Shown: positions 1 to 8,645 of the stretch, in pieces | Position numbering within the stretch: position 1 is the stretch's first letter | How the letters are laid out: the number at the start of each line of letters is the position of its first letter | Origin: Oscillospiraceae bacterium | GTDB lineage: Bacteria; Bacillota; Clostridia; Oscillospirales; Acutalibacteraceae | Length of the DNA stretch: 64,000 bases | NCBI GenBank assembly: GCA_022650485.1 | Contig: JALCPP010000008.1 | Span: 99,154 to 163,153, forward strand | Direction: 5' to 3' | Notes under the pieces: model-generated | Seen by the model: only the letters and a program-made list of their open reading frames with translations | Told to the model about the DNA's origin: nothing | Databases searched by the model: none | Program-made: the position numbers and the translations under genes

Positions 1-333
1 GGCGGCATGGAATGCAGTATCAGCAACTGGTATGTTGATTACAATGATCCGGACAGTATGCTGTACCCGATCAGTGATTCCCGCACCGATACGGTTTCCA
101 GCTTCTGGCACAACGACAAGTTTAAGCAGCTGATGAACGACGGTATTGATACGGATGATACGGCTGTAAGACAAAAAATCTATGAACAGGCTGAAACCAT
201 TTTGACTCGTCAGGATTATGCAATTGCACCTTTGATTAACGAAACAAAATTCTATTTGCTGAATTCGAAGGTAACGGGCTTTGAGATCGATTCTACCGAC
301 CGTATGAATTTCACAAAAGCAGATATTCAATAG
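1..333 (+). CDS. Oligopeptide ABC transporter substrate-binding protein, C-terminal end (partial)
   Basis: The reading frame is open from the left edge of the window to a TAG at 331-333, so only about 110 C-terminal residues are present and the start lies outside. The residues (a YVDYNDPDSM stretch, a STDRMNFTKADIQ end) fit the C-terminal lobe of family 5 extracellular solute-binding proteins (DppA/OppA), where an aspartate- and proline-rich segment of this kind is usual. It is followed, in the same orientation, by two permease and two ATPase genes of the same transporter class, which supports the call strongly. The protein would be a membrane-anchored lipoprotein outside the cell that captures peptides, but the signal peptide is not in view. 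The ligand cannot be read from the sequence. Confidence 0.85.
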   Translation, partial: GGMECSISNWYVDYNDPDSMLYPISDSRTDTVSSFWHNDKFKQLMNDGIDTDDTAVRQKIYEQAETILTRQDYAIAPLINETKFYLLNSKVTGFEIDSTDRMNFTKADIQ

Positions 334-375
334 TCCTGGAAGCTGGTCTCTGAAATAATAAGATGATTTTCAATT

Positions 376-406
376 GGCTATGGCATTCCGATACAATGCC
401 ATAGCC
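376..406 (+). other. Intercistronic stem-loop between binding protein and permease
   Basis: A perfect 12-bp inverted repeat (GGCTATGGCATT at 376-387, its complement at 395-406) with a 7-nt loop lies in the 99-bp gap between the binding-protein stop and the dppB start. No run of T follows, so it is a weak candidate for a full terminator. In transport operons such hairpins commonly protect the 3' end of the binding-protein mRNA and reduce expression of the permeases. That role is inferred here from position only. Confidence 0.6.
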
Positions 407-432
407 ATATTCCAATTTGAAAGGGGAATATC

Positions 433-1368
433 ATGGTTTCCTATATCTCCAAAAGAATCGTTCAGACTGCCGTGGTCTTGCTGGGAATCAGCCTGGTTAC
501 GTTTCTTCTTCTTCAGGTTGTACCGGGTGACCCTGTGGCGCTGATGCTGGACCGCCGTGCCGACCCCGCCACCATTGCGGCGGTGCGGCATCAGCTCGGA
601 CTGGATCTTCCGCTGCCCCAGCAGTATTTGAATTTCGTCAATGGCGTAATTCACCTGGACTTGGGTAATTCCTATTTTACAAAGGCGCCTGTTTTTGCCT
701 CTCTGTTCCGTGCGTTTCAGGTTACGCTGAAACTGGCGTCCCTCTCTTTCCTGTTTGCGATTGTACTTGGCATTTCCTGCGGCATGATCGCTGCGCTTTA
801 CCGCGGCAAATGGCTTGATTCTTCCCTGATGACCCTTTCAATTATTGGTGTTTCGGCACCTTCTTTCTGGATTGCAATCATCTTGCAGATTATTTTCGGA
901 CTGAAGCTGAACCTTTTGCCAATTTCCGGGTTTGATACCCCCATTGCCTATATTCTGCCGAGCATTGCGCTTGGTACCCGATATGCCGGAAGCATCGCGC
1001 GTATTACGCGTACTAGCATGCTGGATGTAATTAAGCAGGATTATATCCGAACTGCACGCGCGAAGGGCGCAAAGCGCAGAGCTGTGATTATTCACCATGC
1101 GCTGAAAAACGCGATGATTCCGATTATTACCCTGGTGGGAACTGAGCTGGGCAATATGCTGACGGGCTCGATGCTGATTGAAAAAGTTTTTTCCATTCCG
1201 GGCATCGGCAAACTTGCGGTGGATTCCATGAGCAACCGTGACCTTCCTTTATTGGAAGGCACCGTGATGTACATTGCGCTGGTTTTCGTGGTGGTTAACC
1301 TGCTGGTCGATATTTCATATGCGTTTATCGACCCGAGAATCCGCTACGGGAAGGGGGCTGCATCGTGA
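433..1368 (+). CDS. dppB: Oligopeptide/dipeptide ABC transporter permease, DppB type
   Basis: This 311-residue membrane protein has the DppB/OppB layout: an N-terminal membrane helix (residues about 9-30), a periplasm-side segment with the conserved VPGDP motif near residue 30, and five further helices. The cytoplasmic coupling loop reads RTARAKGAKRRAV followed by HHALKNAMIPI, the EAA-type motif that docks on the ATPase. The ATG at 433 follows GAAAGGGGAAT, a fair ribosome site. The length matches the family (about 305-340). Its stop overlaps the GTG start of the next permease by four bases, indicating translational coupling. Substrate specificity (di-, oligo- or muropeptide, or another family 5 substrate) cannot be told from the permease. 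Confidence 0.93.
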   Translation: MVSYISKRIVQTAVVLLGISLVTFLLLQVVPGDPVALMLDRRADPATIAAVRHQLGLDLPLPQQYLNFVNGVIHLDLGNSYFTKAPVFASLFRAFQVTLKLASLSFLFAIVLGISCGMIAALYRGKWLDSSLMTLSIIGVSAPSFWIAIILQIIFGLKLNLLPISGFDTPIAYILPSIALGTRYAGSIARITRTSMLDVIKQDYIRTARAKGAKRRAVIIHHALKNAMIPIITLVGTELGNMLTGSMLIEKVFSIPGIGKLAVDSMSNRDLPLLEGTVMYIALVFVVVNLLVDISYAFIDPRIRYGKGAAS

Positions 1369-2279
1369 AGAAATTCTTTTCATTTTTCAATAAGCAAAAA
1401 AAGTTTGAAGAAGATATCCTCAACGGAGAGATGGAATATTCAAGCTACTATAAAGACAGCCTGAAGCGGTTTCGCAGAAACAAGGCCGCCATGTTCTGTC
1501 TTAGCATTATTGTCCTTTTGGGGTTGGTGGCACTTCTGGCTTCTATTGTGGCGCCGTATGACCCGTCATACCAGGATTACACCTCTGTTCTTGCGCAGCC
1601 GAGTGCAAAGCACTGGTTTGGCGCGGATGAATACGGCCGTGATATTTTGTCGCGTATTATTTACGGGACACGGGTTTCGCTCAGCATTGGTATTTTCGCG
1701 CAGCTGCTCGCTTCGATTATCGGTATTACGCTTGGCGCTGTTGCCGGGTATTTCGGAGGAATCGTGGATTCCGTAATTTCACGTATTATGGAAATTTTCT
1801 CTGCATTCCCCGATTTGATTTTCGCGATGGCGATTATGACGTTTATGGGTAAGGGCGTTTTGAACCTCTATATCGCCCTGGGACTTTTAACCTGGGTGCG
1901 AACGGCGCGTATGATCCGAGGCGCCGTCATTCAGCTGAAAGAAAAAGAATACGTGGAAGCCAGCCGCGCCAGCGGCGGAACATCATTCCGTATCATTGTG
2001 AAACACTTGATCCCCAACTGCCTTTCCACGATTATCGTCCTTGTCACGCTGGGAATTCCGAATGCGATTATGTATGAAGCTTCCCTGAGCTTTCTTGGGC
2101 TTGGCATTCAGCCTCCCACCCCGAGCTGGGGCAATATGATCAGCGCCGCACAGTCTGTAATCGGTTTCCTGCCGGTTTACAGCATTATGCCGGGCATCGC
2201 GATTATGATTACCGTCATTGCTTTCAACATTTTCGGCGATGGTCTGCGCGACGCGCTTGATCCGAAGCTGCGCACCTGA
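1365..2279 (+). CDS. dppC: Oligopeptide/dipeptide ABC transporter permease, DppC type
   Basis: This is the second permease of the importer, 304 residues, starting at a GTG that overlaps the dppB stop (GTGA). About 45 cytoplasmic N-terminal residues with the RFRRNKAAM motif precede the first helix, the usual OppC_N feature. The extracellular segment has the typical HWFGADEYGRDILSRIIYG sequence. The coupling loop is EYVEASRASGGTSFRIIVKH. These are hallmarks of DppC/OppC. It pairs with DppB to form the translocation pore energised by DppD and DppF. The next gene starts 14 bp after its stop, behind the ribosome site AGAGGGAG. Confidence 0.93.
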   Translation: MKKFFSFFNKQKKFEEDILNGEMEYSSYYKDSLKRFRRNKAAMFCLSIIVLLGLVALLASIVAPYDPSYQDYTSVLAQPSAKHWFGADEYGRDILSRIIYGTRVSLSIGIFAQLLASIIGITLGAVAGYFGGIVDSVISRIMEIFSAFPDLIFAMAIMTFMGKGVLNLYIALGLLTWVRTARMIRGAVIQLKEKEYVEASRASGGTSFRIIVKHLIPNCLSTIIVLVTLGIPNAIMYEASLSFLGLGIQPPTPSWGNMISAAQSVIGFLPVYSIMPGIAIMITVIAFNIFGDGLRDALDPKLRT

Positions 2280-2293
2280 AAAGAGGGAGAAAA

Positions 2294-3283
2294 ATGAAAA
2301 ACGAAGCACTGTTGGAAGTTAAAAACCTACGAACTTATTTTCATACCGAAGCGGGACTTGTCAAATCGGTGGACGGTGTCTCTTTCCGGGTGGAAAAAGG
2401 CAAGACTCTGGGCATTGTGGGGGAGTCCGGGTGCGGAAAAAGCATTACCTCCCTCTCCATTATGCAGCTGGTCGAGACGCCTCCTGGAAAAATAGAGGGC
2501 GGAGAGATTTTGTTTGAGGGAGAAAATCTGCTGAACAAAACGGAAGATGAGATGCGGGAAATCCGCGGCAAGAAGATTGCAATGATCTTTCAAGAGCCGA
2601 TGACTTCGCTGAATCCGGTTTATACCATTGGAAAGCAGATTACGGAAGCCCTGCTTCTGCACGAAAAAATCAGTAAGCACGAAGCCAAGGCGCGCGCGCT
2701 TGAAATGCTGAAGCTGGTGCGTATTCCGCTTCCTGAAAAACGTTTCAACGAGTATCCGCACCAGCTGTCAGGCGGCATGCGGCAGCGTGTTATGATCGCA
2801 ATGTCTCTTTCCTGCAACCCGCAGCTTTTAATCTGCGACGAGCCGACGACTGCGTTGGACGTGACGATTCAGGCACAGATTTTGGAACTCATTAACGAGC
2901 TGAAGGAAAAGACGGGTTCTTCCGTTATCATGATTACGCATGACCTCGGGGTCATTTCAGAGGTTGCGGACGATGTGATGGTGATGTATGCCGGGAAAGT
3001 GGTGGAACAGGCGTCAACGGATGAAATCTTTGAAAATCCGCTTCACCCGTATACCGTCGGACTCATGAACTGTATTCCTAAATTGAACAGCGATGTTGAT
3101 ACGCTGCCGACCATCAAGGGCATGGTTCCCAGCTTTGACAATATGCCAAAGGGCTGTGCGTTCTGCCCGCGCTGCTCTATGGCTAAAAAGATCTGTGAAC
3201 AAAAGGCGCCTGAACTGGTTGATGTGGACGGACGGAAGGTCCGCTGCTTCCGGTATACAAAAGAGTGGAAGGAGGAAGCGTGA
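2294..3283 (+). CDS. dppD: Oligopeptide/dipeptide ABC transporter ATP-binding protein, DppD type
   Basis: This 329-residue ATPase has the Walker A motif GESGCGKS at residues 43-50, the ABC signature LSGGMRQRV, the Walker B stretch LLICDEPTTALD and a switch histidine in MITHDLG. The C-terminal extension carries the HPYTVGLM sequence and a cysteine cluster (CAFCPRC, then KKIC and a final C), typical of the oligopeptide transporter C-terminal domain of DppD/OppD. It hydrolyses ATP on the cytoplasmic face to drive peptide import as a heterodimer with DppF. The stop overlaps the dppF start in TGATG. Confidence 0.94.
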   Translation: MKNEALLEVKNLRTYFHTEAGLVKSVDGVSFRVEKGKTLGIVGESGCGKSITSLSIMQLVETPPGKIEGGEILFEGENLLNKTEDEMREIRGKKIAMIFQEPMTSLNPVYTIGKQITEALLLHEKISKHEAKARALEMLKLVRIPLPEKRFNEYPHQLSGGMRQRVMIAMSLSCNPQLLICDEPTTALDVTIQAQILELINELKEKTGSSVIMITHDLGVISEVADDVMVMYAGKVVEQASTDEIFENPLHPYTVGLMNCIPKLNSDVDTLPTIKGMVPSFDNMPKGCAFCPRCSMAKKICEQKAPELVDVDGRKVRCFRYTKEWKEEA

Positions 3284-4299
3284 TGGAGCTGGAAAAAAAG
3301 ACTTTGGGAGAACCAATTTTGAAGGTTGTGCACCTGAAAAAGTGGTTCGGTGGAAAAAGCTCCCTGTTTTCCTCTAAAAAGGAATATATTAAAGCTGTCG
3401 ATGACGTCAGCTTTGAATTGAATGCCGGGGAAACGCTCGGCGTCGTTGGGGAATCCGGCTGCGGCAAATCGACCATGGGGCGTTCAGTGCTTCGGCTGAT
3501 TGAGCCGACCGCCGGTGAAATTACCTTTGAAGGAAAAGACCTGATGAAGCTGGGGGGCAAAGAACTGCGAAAGGTGAGAAGCAAAATGCAGATCATCTTT
3601 CAGGACCCCTATGCATCGCTGAATCCTCGCATGACGATTGGCGAGGTAATTGCGGAGCCGCTGGAAATCCAGCTTCACCTGAGCAAAGAAGAAATCCGGA
3701 ACCAGGTTTTGAAAACGATGGAGACGGTCGGCCTGAATACGAAGTATTACAACCGCTATCCGCACGAGTTTTCCGGCGGACAGAGACAGCGCATCGGCAT
3801 CGCGCGCGCGATTGTGCTTCAGCCGGATATCATTGTCTGCGATGAGCCGGTTTCCGCGCTGGATGTTTCGATTCAGGCGCAGGTGATTAATCTTTTAAGG
3901 GAACTGCAAAAGAAAATGGGCATGGCTTACCTTTTTATTTCCCATGACCTGAGCGTGATTAAGCACATTTCAGACCGGATTATCGTCATGTACTTGGGGC
4001 ATATTGTGGAAACGGCGACGAAGGAAGATCTGTACAGCCGCCCGCTGCACCCCTATACGACCGCGCTGCTTTCCGCAATTCCGATTCCGGACCGCAAGGC
4101 AAAGAGAGAGAAAATCATTTTGGAAGGGGATCTTCCTAGCCCGGCCGACCCGCCGTCCGGGTGTGTGTTCCATACCAGATGCTACCGTGCGCAGCCTATC
4201 TGCAGTGAAAAGAAGCCGGAATTCAAGGATTACGGAAACGGTCACTGCTGCGCATGTCATTTCTGCAACTGCGAAAATGAGGAGGAAAAGGCTGAATGA
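3283..4299 (+). CDS. dppF: Oligopeptide/dipeptide ABC transporter ATP-binding protein, DppF type
   Basis: This is the second ATPase of the importer, 338 residues from the ATG at 3283. That start is preferred over an in-frame GTG at 3265 because the AAGGAGGAAG ribosome site lies just upstream of it and it overlaps the dppD stop (TGATG). Motifs are Walker A GESGCGKS (residues 56-63), signature FSGGQRQRIGIARA, Walker B IVCDEPVSALD and the switch FISHDLS. The C-terminal region has HPYTTALLSAIP and a cysteine-rich end (GCVFHTRC, then CSEKKP), as in DppF/OppF. The stop overlaps the epimerase start (ATGA), so the transporter and the enzymes after it are translated together. Confidence 0.94.
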   Translation: MELEKKTLGEPILKVVHLKKWFGGKSSLFSSKKEYIKAVDDVSFELNAGETLGVVGESGCGKSTMGRSVLRLIEPTAGEITFEGKDLMKLGGKELRKVRSKMQIIFQDPYASLNPRMTIGEVIAEPLEIQLHLSKEEIRNQVLKTMETVGLNTKYYNRYPHEFSGGQRQRIGIARAIVLQPDIIVCDEPVSALDVSIQAQVINLLRELQKKMGMAYLFISHDLSVIKHISDRIIVMYLGHIVETATKEDLYSRPLHPYTTALLSAIPIPDRKAKREKIILEGDLPSPADPPSGCVFHTRCYRAQPICSEKKPEFKDYGNGHCCACHFCNCENEEEKAE

Positions 4300-5372
4300 A
4301 AATTACCGATATTAAAGTACAAACGATGGAAGTACCGCTATTGGAACCGTTCCGTATTTCCCTTGGGGTGATTACCCATGCGAAAAGCGCCGTTGTTTCA
4401 GTGGAAACGGATGAGGGCAAAGTCGGATACGGCGAAGGTTCCCCCGGAATTCTGATTACCGGCGAAAATCTGCCCGGCACCGCGGCTGGAATTGAACTTT
4501 TAAAAAAAGATTTGATCGGACTTGACCCGACCGATCTTGAGGCAGTCTACTGTGCGATGAAGCGTTCCCAGGCACATGCTTCCACAGTGAAGGCGGCAAT
4601 TGATATTGCGTGCCACGATTTACTGGGACAGAAGGCCGGTCTTCCGGTCTATCAGCTTTTGGGCGGACTGAATAACTTTATTGAAACAGACATTACGGTT
4701 GGAATCAATAAGCCTGAGATTATGGCCGCAAAGGCGAAAGCCTGGGTTGAAAAAGGCTTTGACACCATTAAGACCAAGGTCGGAACCGGAATTGAAGAAG
4801 ATGTCGCCCGCATCAAGGCAATTCGTGAAGCGGTGGGCTCGCACGTGAAAATCCGTGTGGATGCAAACCAGGGCTGGTCTGCGAAAGAAGCGGTTCAGTT
4901 CATCCAGCGCCTGAATGAATACGATTTGGAGCTGGTTGAGCAGCCGGTGCCTTACCACGATATTGCGGGACTGGAATATGTGACGAAACACACCGATGTG
5001 TTGATTATGGCGGATGAAAGCTGCTTTATGGCGACCGATGCCCTGCGCCTGGTGGAGCGCCGTGCGGTGGATGTGGTTAACATTAAGCTGATGAAATGCG
5101 GCGGAATCCGGGAAGCGCTGAAGATTAACGCGATTTGTGAAGCCGCGGGAATTCCCTGCATGCTTGGCTGCATGGCAGAAGAGACCAACATCGGCGTAAC
5201 CGCCGCGGCCAGCCTTGGCGCGGCAATGAAGAACATCACCCGGGCGGATCTGGACTGCACGTTCAGCCTGAGCAAACTTCCGTTTAAAGGCGGAATGCAG
5301 GTCGAAGGCGCAAACCGTCTGGTCCTTTCTGAAAAACCGGGATTCGGATTTCTCGGCCTGAAAGAGGATTGA
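4296..5372 (+). CDS. Dipeptide epimerase of the enolase superfamily (L-Ala-D/L-Glu epimerase-like)
   Basis: This 358-residue enzyme belongs to the muconate-lactonizing-enzyme subgroup of the enolase superfamily. The catalytic set is complete: Lys159 and Lys161 in IKTKVG, metal ligands Asp189 (RVDANQGW), Glu215 (EQPV) and Asp240 (ADES), and the opposite-face lysine Lys264 in NIKLMKCGG. The spacing matches B. subtilis L-Ala-D/L-Glu epimerase (YkfB), which inverts the alpha carbon of the second residue of cell-wall-derived dipeptides. Family members can instead act on other dipeptides, so the exact substrate is open. The overlap with dppF by ATGA places it in a peptide-uptake operon, which favours a dipeptide epimerase over muconate or o-succinylbenzoate enzymes. 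Confidence 0.85.
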   Translation: MKITDIKVQTMEVPLLEPFRISLGVITHAKSAVVSVETDEGKVGYGEGSPGILITGENLPGTAAGIELLKKDLIGLDPTDLEAVYCAMKRSQAHASTVKAAIDIACHDLLGQKAGLPVYQLLGGLNNFIETDITVGINKPEIMAAKAKAWVEKGFDTIKTKVGTGIEEDVARIKAIREAVGSHVKIRVDANQGWSAKEAVQFIQRLNEYDLELVEQPVPYHDIAGLEYVTKHTDVLIMADESCFMATDALRLVERRAVDVVNIKLMKCGGIREALKINAICEAAGIPCMLGCMAEETNIGVTAAASLGAAMKNITRADLDCTFSLSKLPFKGGMQVEGANRLVLSEKPGFGFLGLKED

Positions 5373-5376
5373 TTTT

Positions 5377-6783
5377 ATGAATCGCATGTCGAATCATTTA
5401 AAAAATCAATTTGAACAGCAGGTGCGGCGGGTTATGGATGCCGGCCGCGCCGCCGGTCTGGCCGCGGCGGTCATCAATCAGCGGGGCGAGTTCCTGTACG
5501 AGGGGTACTTTGGATATCGTGACCAGGAGAAAAAACTGCCCGTGGACCGCGATACCATTTTCGGCCTGGCTTCGGTCACCAAGTCGTTTACCAGCCTGTC
5601 AATTTTACAGCTGGCGGAAGCGGGAATCGTGGATCTGGACGACCCCGTGAGCCGCTACCTTCCCTCCTTTACAGGGAAAAACCAGGCGGAACCCGTTCGG
5701 CTGCGGCACCTTCTCTGCCACAGCGGCGGGTACTTTCCGCTGCCCCGTATCCTGATTGACCAGATTGCCGGGCAGGTCGGCGCGGTGGAGAGCCGTGACG
5801 GAGATTTTGCGTATCTTTCCTCCATTGCGGAGGAAGGGGGACGGCAGGTTGCGGAGCGCCTGGATGCGCAGACCCGCCTGATTGGACGGCCGGGTGAACG
5901 GTTCAGTTACTGCAACGACGGTTATGCCCTCCTTTCAGAAATTATCCGTATACACGGGGATTGTTCCTCTTTTGCAGAATATCTTGAAAAACACATTCTG
6001 GAGCCTCTCGGCATGATGAGGAGCAGCTGCAGCTTTGTTAAACCGGCACAGGATAAAAACGCGAGCATCCTGTACAGCTGGCAGGATGACGGTTCGCTTC
6101 GGGCCGACCGCGACTACCACAACGAAGCGTTTGCTTTAAATGGCGGCGGTGCCATGAAATCGACTGTTTCCGACCTTGCAAAGTACGTTGGCATGTACCT
6201 GAACCGTGGAACCGGTTTTAACGGCGCGAAGATTGCAAGCCGGTATTCCGTGCGCGAAATGTGCAAGCCGCGCCAGTATGCGGCTCCGGATGTTTATTAT
6301 TGCTACGGGCTTGAAGAGAGCAAAATCGGCCCGTTTTTGGCACATGGCCACGGCGGCAGCCTGCCGGGCGTTTCTTCGAACATTCTTTGGTCGGACGACG
6401 GGGAAGTTGGCGTCATCATCCTTTGCAATACCATGGATGTTTCTGTGGGATATCTTGCGAAAGCAGCCCTTCGTATGTATTATGGAGAAGAGCCGGAAGC
6501 AACGAAGCCGGAATACCCCGTTTGTCACTGGACCAAAGACTGGATTGAGCAGATCAGCGGGGAGTACCGCTCCGGCGAGGGCGACGCATTTGCCCTTTAT
6601 GAAAAGAACGGCGTTCTTGGTATGCGGCTGAATGGCAAAGAGCTTTCCCCCGTAGCCGTCAGTCCGGAAAAAGCGCTGGTTCGCAAACCGTTTGGGGATA
6701 CCTGCCTGCAGATTTTTTCTGATGAAACACGCGGAGTCTGGGGCGCGCAGTATGGAAGCCGTATTTTCCCAAGATGTATCTGA
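5377..6783 (+). CDS. Serine hydrolase, class C beta-lactamase fold (DD-peptidase-like)
   Basis: The 468 residues comprise a beta-lactamase/transpeptidase-like domain and a C-terminal extension of about 80 residues. The three active-site elements are visible: SVTK at 66-69 (nucleophile Ser66, Lys69), YCN at 178-180, and HGHGG around 323-327 in place of the KTG motif, as in esterase and D-aminopeptidase members of the group. There is no obvious signal peptide, so the protein is probably cytoplasmic. The start at 5377 is 4 bp after the epimerase stop behind AAAGAGG. In this operon a peptidase or amidase acting on imported, possibly D-amino-acid-containing, peptides is the simplest reading. A true beta-lactamase is less likely because it would need export. 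Confidence 0.85.
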   Translation: MNRMSNHLKNQFEQQVRRVMDAGRAAGLAAAVINQRGEFLYEGYFGYRDQEKKLPVDRDTIFGLASVTKSFTSLSILQLAEAGIVDLDDPVSRYLPSFTGKNQAEPVRLRHLLCHSGGYFPLPRILIDQIAGQVGAVESRDGDFAYLSSIAEEGGRQVAERLDAQTRLIGRPGERFSYCNDGYALLSEIIRIHGDCSSFAEYLEKHILEPLGMMRSSCSFVKPAQDKNASILYSWQDDGSLRADRDYHNEAFALNGGGAMKSTVSDLAKYVGMYLNRGTGFNGAKIASRYSVREMCKPRQYAAPDVYYCYGLEESKIGPFLAHGHGGSLPGVSSNILWSDDGEVGVIILCNTMDVSVGYLAKAALRMYYGEEPEATKPEYPVCHWTKDWIEQISGEYRSGEGDAFALYEKNGVLGMRLNGKELSPVAVSPEKALVRKPFGDTCLQIFSDETRGVWGAQYGSRIFPRCI

Positions 6784-6828
6784 CTTTAAAATATCGCTGA
6801 AAAATTTAAAGGCAAAGGAAGAATCAAA

Positions 6829-8196
6829 ATGTATTCGGATTTGCAGTACTTGGAAGTTCCCCTGCCGGAAGATATTCAGAAAATGAAGGGCCATGGGGAT
6901 TTTAAACTGTTACAAAAGGTAATTGACCGCAGGCTGAAAACGAACCTTCCCTTCGCGCTGAAAAAACGGTTGGAACTGGAAAAGAAAATTCTGCTTCGTA
7001 TTCCGGAAGATTATCCTTATTCCTGGGAAGAGGCAGATGAAATTCTGCGCGATAATCTGAAGGATTATCAGGAAGAAGAACTGGAATCTTTCTGGGAAGA
7101 CAACGCGATGGAATGGATTTACATCGACGGCCGGGTGCATTTTCATAAACTGTTTTTAGACAATTTAGTAAAGACCAGACCTGCCCTTGCAAAACGGAAT
7201 CTTTCCCCTGAAAATCAGGAGGACCGGGCGAAGAACGACCGGCTGTTGGATTCTGTTATTGCCAAGATGAAGAAAAATGGGGAAGTGAAGTATCACTTCC
7301 GCATCAGAAGTACGATTCGAATTGCGGAAACTGCCCAGAGAATTGGGGAAAAAGTTCAGGTCCATCTGCCAATTCCGGTGGAGTACGCGCAGGTGAAGCA
7401 TGTTCGTCTGCTGTCCGTTTCGCCGCATCCGGTTGAGGTTGCCTCTCCGGATTATCCGCAGCGCACCGTCTGCTTTGAGACGACGCTGGAAAAAAATCAG
7501 GAATTTTCTGTTGAGTATGAATTCGAAACCCATATGAAGTACCGGGAGCTGGAGCCTGAAAAAGTGATGGACGCCCAGCCGACTTTTTACACGGAGGAAT
7601 TGCCTCCGCATATTCATTTCACGCCTTACCTTTGTTCACTGGCGGAAGAAATTGTTGGGGATGAAACGAATCCGCTGCTCAAAGCGCAGAAAATTTATCA
7701 GTTTGTTACATCCCGTGTGATGTATTCTTTTGTGAGAAGTTACTGTACCATTGAAGACCTGACCTCTTACGTCGCTTCCGGGTTGAAGGGCGACTGCGGA
7801 ATTCAGGCGCTGCTCTTTATTACTCTTTGCCGTATTTCCGGTGTGCCGGCCCGGTGGCAGTCCGGTCTGTACGCAACGCCGTACAACGTGGGAAACCATG
7901 ACTGGGCACAGTTCTATGTGGCCCCGTACGGCTGGCTGTTTGCGGACTGTTCCTTTGGCGGAACTGCTTTCCGCAACGGCTGGACGGAACGCCGCGCGTT
8001 TTATTTTGGCCACCTAGACCCGTTCCGCATTCCCGCTGCTGCTGAGTTTCAGCATGAATTTTCGGTACCGACCGGTCATTTTCGGAATGATCCCTATGAT
8101 AATCAGGATGGAGAAGTTGCTTATTCAGACAAAAACCTGGTGCAGGGGGAATTCACAACAACTCACGAGGCGCTGGAAGTCAAAGAGATTTTATAA
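6829..8196 (+). CDS. Transglutaminase-like (papain-fold) domain protein
   Basis: This 455-residue protein has a transglutaminase-like core in its second half. The Cys-His-Asp triad is Cys323 in KGDCGIQALL, His357 in GNHDWAQFY and Asp373 in FADCSFGG. About 270 N-terminal residues before it are rich in charged and aromatic residues and include a beta-rich region that often precedes bacterial transglutaminase cores. No signal peptide is apparent. Bacterial members are usually cysteine peptidases or amidases rather than crosslinking enzymes. Being the last gene of a peptide transporter/epimerase/serine hydrolase operon, it probably cleaves or deamidates the imported peptide. The ribosome site AAGGAAG precedes the ATG. 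Function beyond the fold is inference. Confidence 0.85.
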   Translation: MYSDLQYLEVPLPEDIQKMKGHGDFKLLQKVIDRRLKTNLPFALKKRLELEKKILLRIPEDYPYSWEEADEILRDNLKDYQEEELESFWEDNAMEWIYIDGRVHFHKLFLDNLVKTRPALAKRNLSPENQEDRAKNDRLLDSVIAKMKKNGEVKYHFRIRSTIRIAETAQRIGEKVQVHLPIPVEYAQVKHVRLLSVSPHPVEVASPDYPQRTVCFETTLEKNQEFSVEYEFETHMKYRELEPEKVMDAQPTFYTEELPPHIHFTPYLCSLAEEIVGDETNPLLKAQKIYQFVTSRVMYSFVRSYCTIEDLTSYVASGLKGDCGIQALLFITLCRISGVPARWQSGLYATPYNVGNHDWAQFYVAPYGWLFADCSFGGTAFRNGWTERRAFYFGHLDPFRIPAAAEFQHEFSVPTGHFRNDPYDNQDGEVAYSDKNLVQGEFTTTHEALEVKEIL

Positions 8197-8212
8197 ATCG
8201 ATATACTATTCA

Positions 8213-8255
8213 AAAAGAGTCCGCCGAAACATTAAATGTTTCAGCGGACTCTTTT
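8213..8255. terminator. Bidirectional rho-independent terminator
   Basis: A 19-bp near-perfect inverted repeat flanked by A4 on one side and T4 on the other (AAAAGAGTCCGC ... GCGGACTCTTTT) lies between the convergent ends of the transglutaminase gene (+) and the DUF1232 gene (-). It can serve both strands. Confidence 0.9.
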
Positions 8256-8273
8256 GATGCAATGAGGGCTGTT

Positions 8274-8645
8274 TTAGAGAAAGGCCCGCACAATCAGAAA
8301 TATTGCCAGCAGCCATATTCCGGCAATTGGTAACGCAAAGTACCATTTTTTCGGTTTGCTGTTTTTCCATAGGTTTTCAGATTCCTTCCGGCACTGCGTC
8401 ATGATTTCTTTTGGAATCAATGTGAGTGTTATGGAAATCAGAGCGGGTAAAATAATAAAGTCATCCAGATATCCCAAAACCGGAATAAAGTCTGGAATCA
8501 GATCAATCGGAGACAGTGCGTATCCGACCGTGATGCCGGCAAATAGTTTTGCTGAAAACGGCGTTTCTTTTTTGCGAATTGCCAAAAACAAGGCGGGAAG
8601 ACTAAACTGAACCTGTTTCACGCGTTCACTTAACTTTCTGTTCAT
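8274..8645 (-). CDS. DUF1232 (YkvA-type) small membrane protein
   Basis: This 123-residue protein carries the DUF1232 signature YALSPIDLIPDFIPVLGYLDD at about residues 41-60, a hydrophobic patch following it, and a C-terminal membrane helix (about 102-121). The family is widespread and has no established function. Its ATG overlaps the stop of the upstream TSUP permease gene by one base (TAATG), so the two are probably translated together. It might assist membrane-associated processes, but nothing in the sequence says which. Confidence 0.85.
   Translation of the reverse strand: MNRKLSERVKQVQFSLPALFLAIRKKETPFSAKLFAGITVGYALSPIDLIPDFIPVLGYLDDFIILPALISITLTLIPKEIMTQCRKESENLWKNSKPKKWYFALPIAGIWLLAIFLIVRAFL

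Noticed and set aside
4620..5387. A 255-codon open frame on the minus strand
   Set aside because: It lies fully opposite the epimerase gene, whose catalytic residues are intact; the antisense product has no recognisable motif and no ribosome site.
5377..6783. Beta-lactamase (antibiotic resistance)
   Set aside because: No signal peptide, HGHGG in place of KTG, and a peptide-uptake operon context argue for a peptidase/esterase role.
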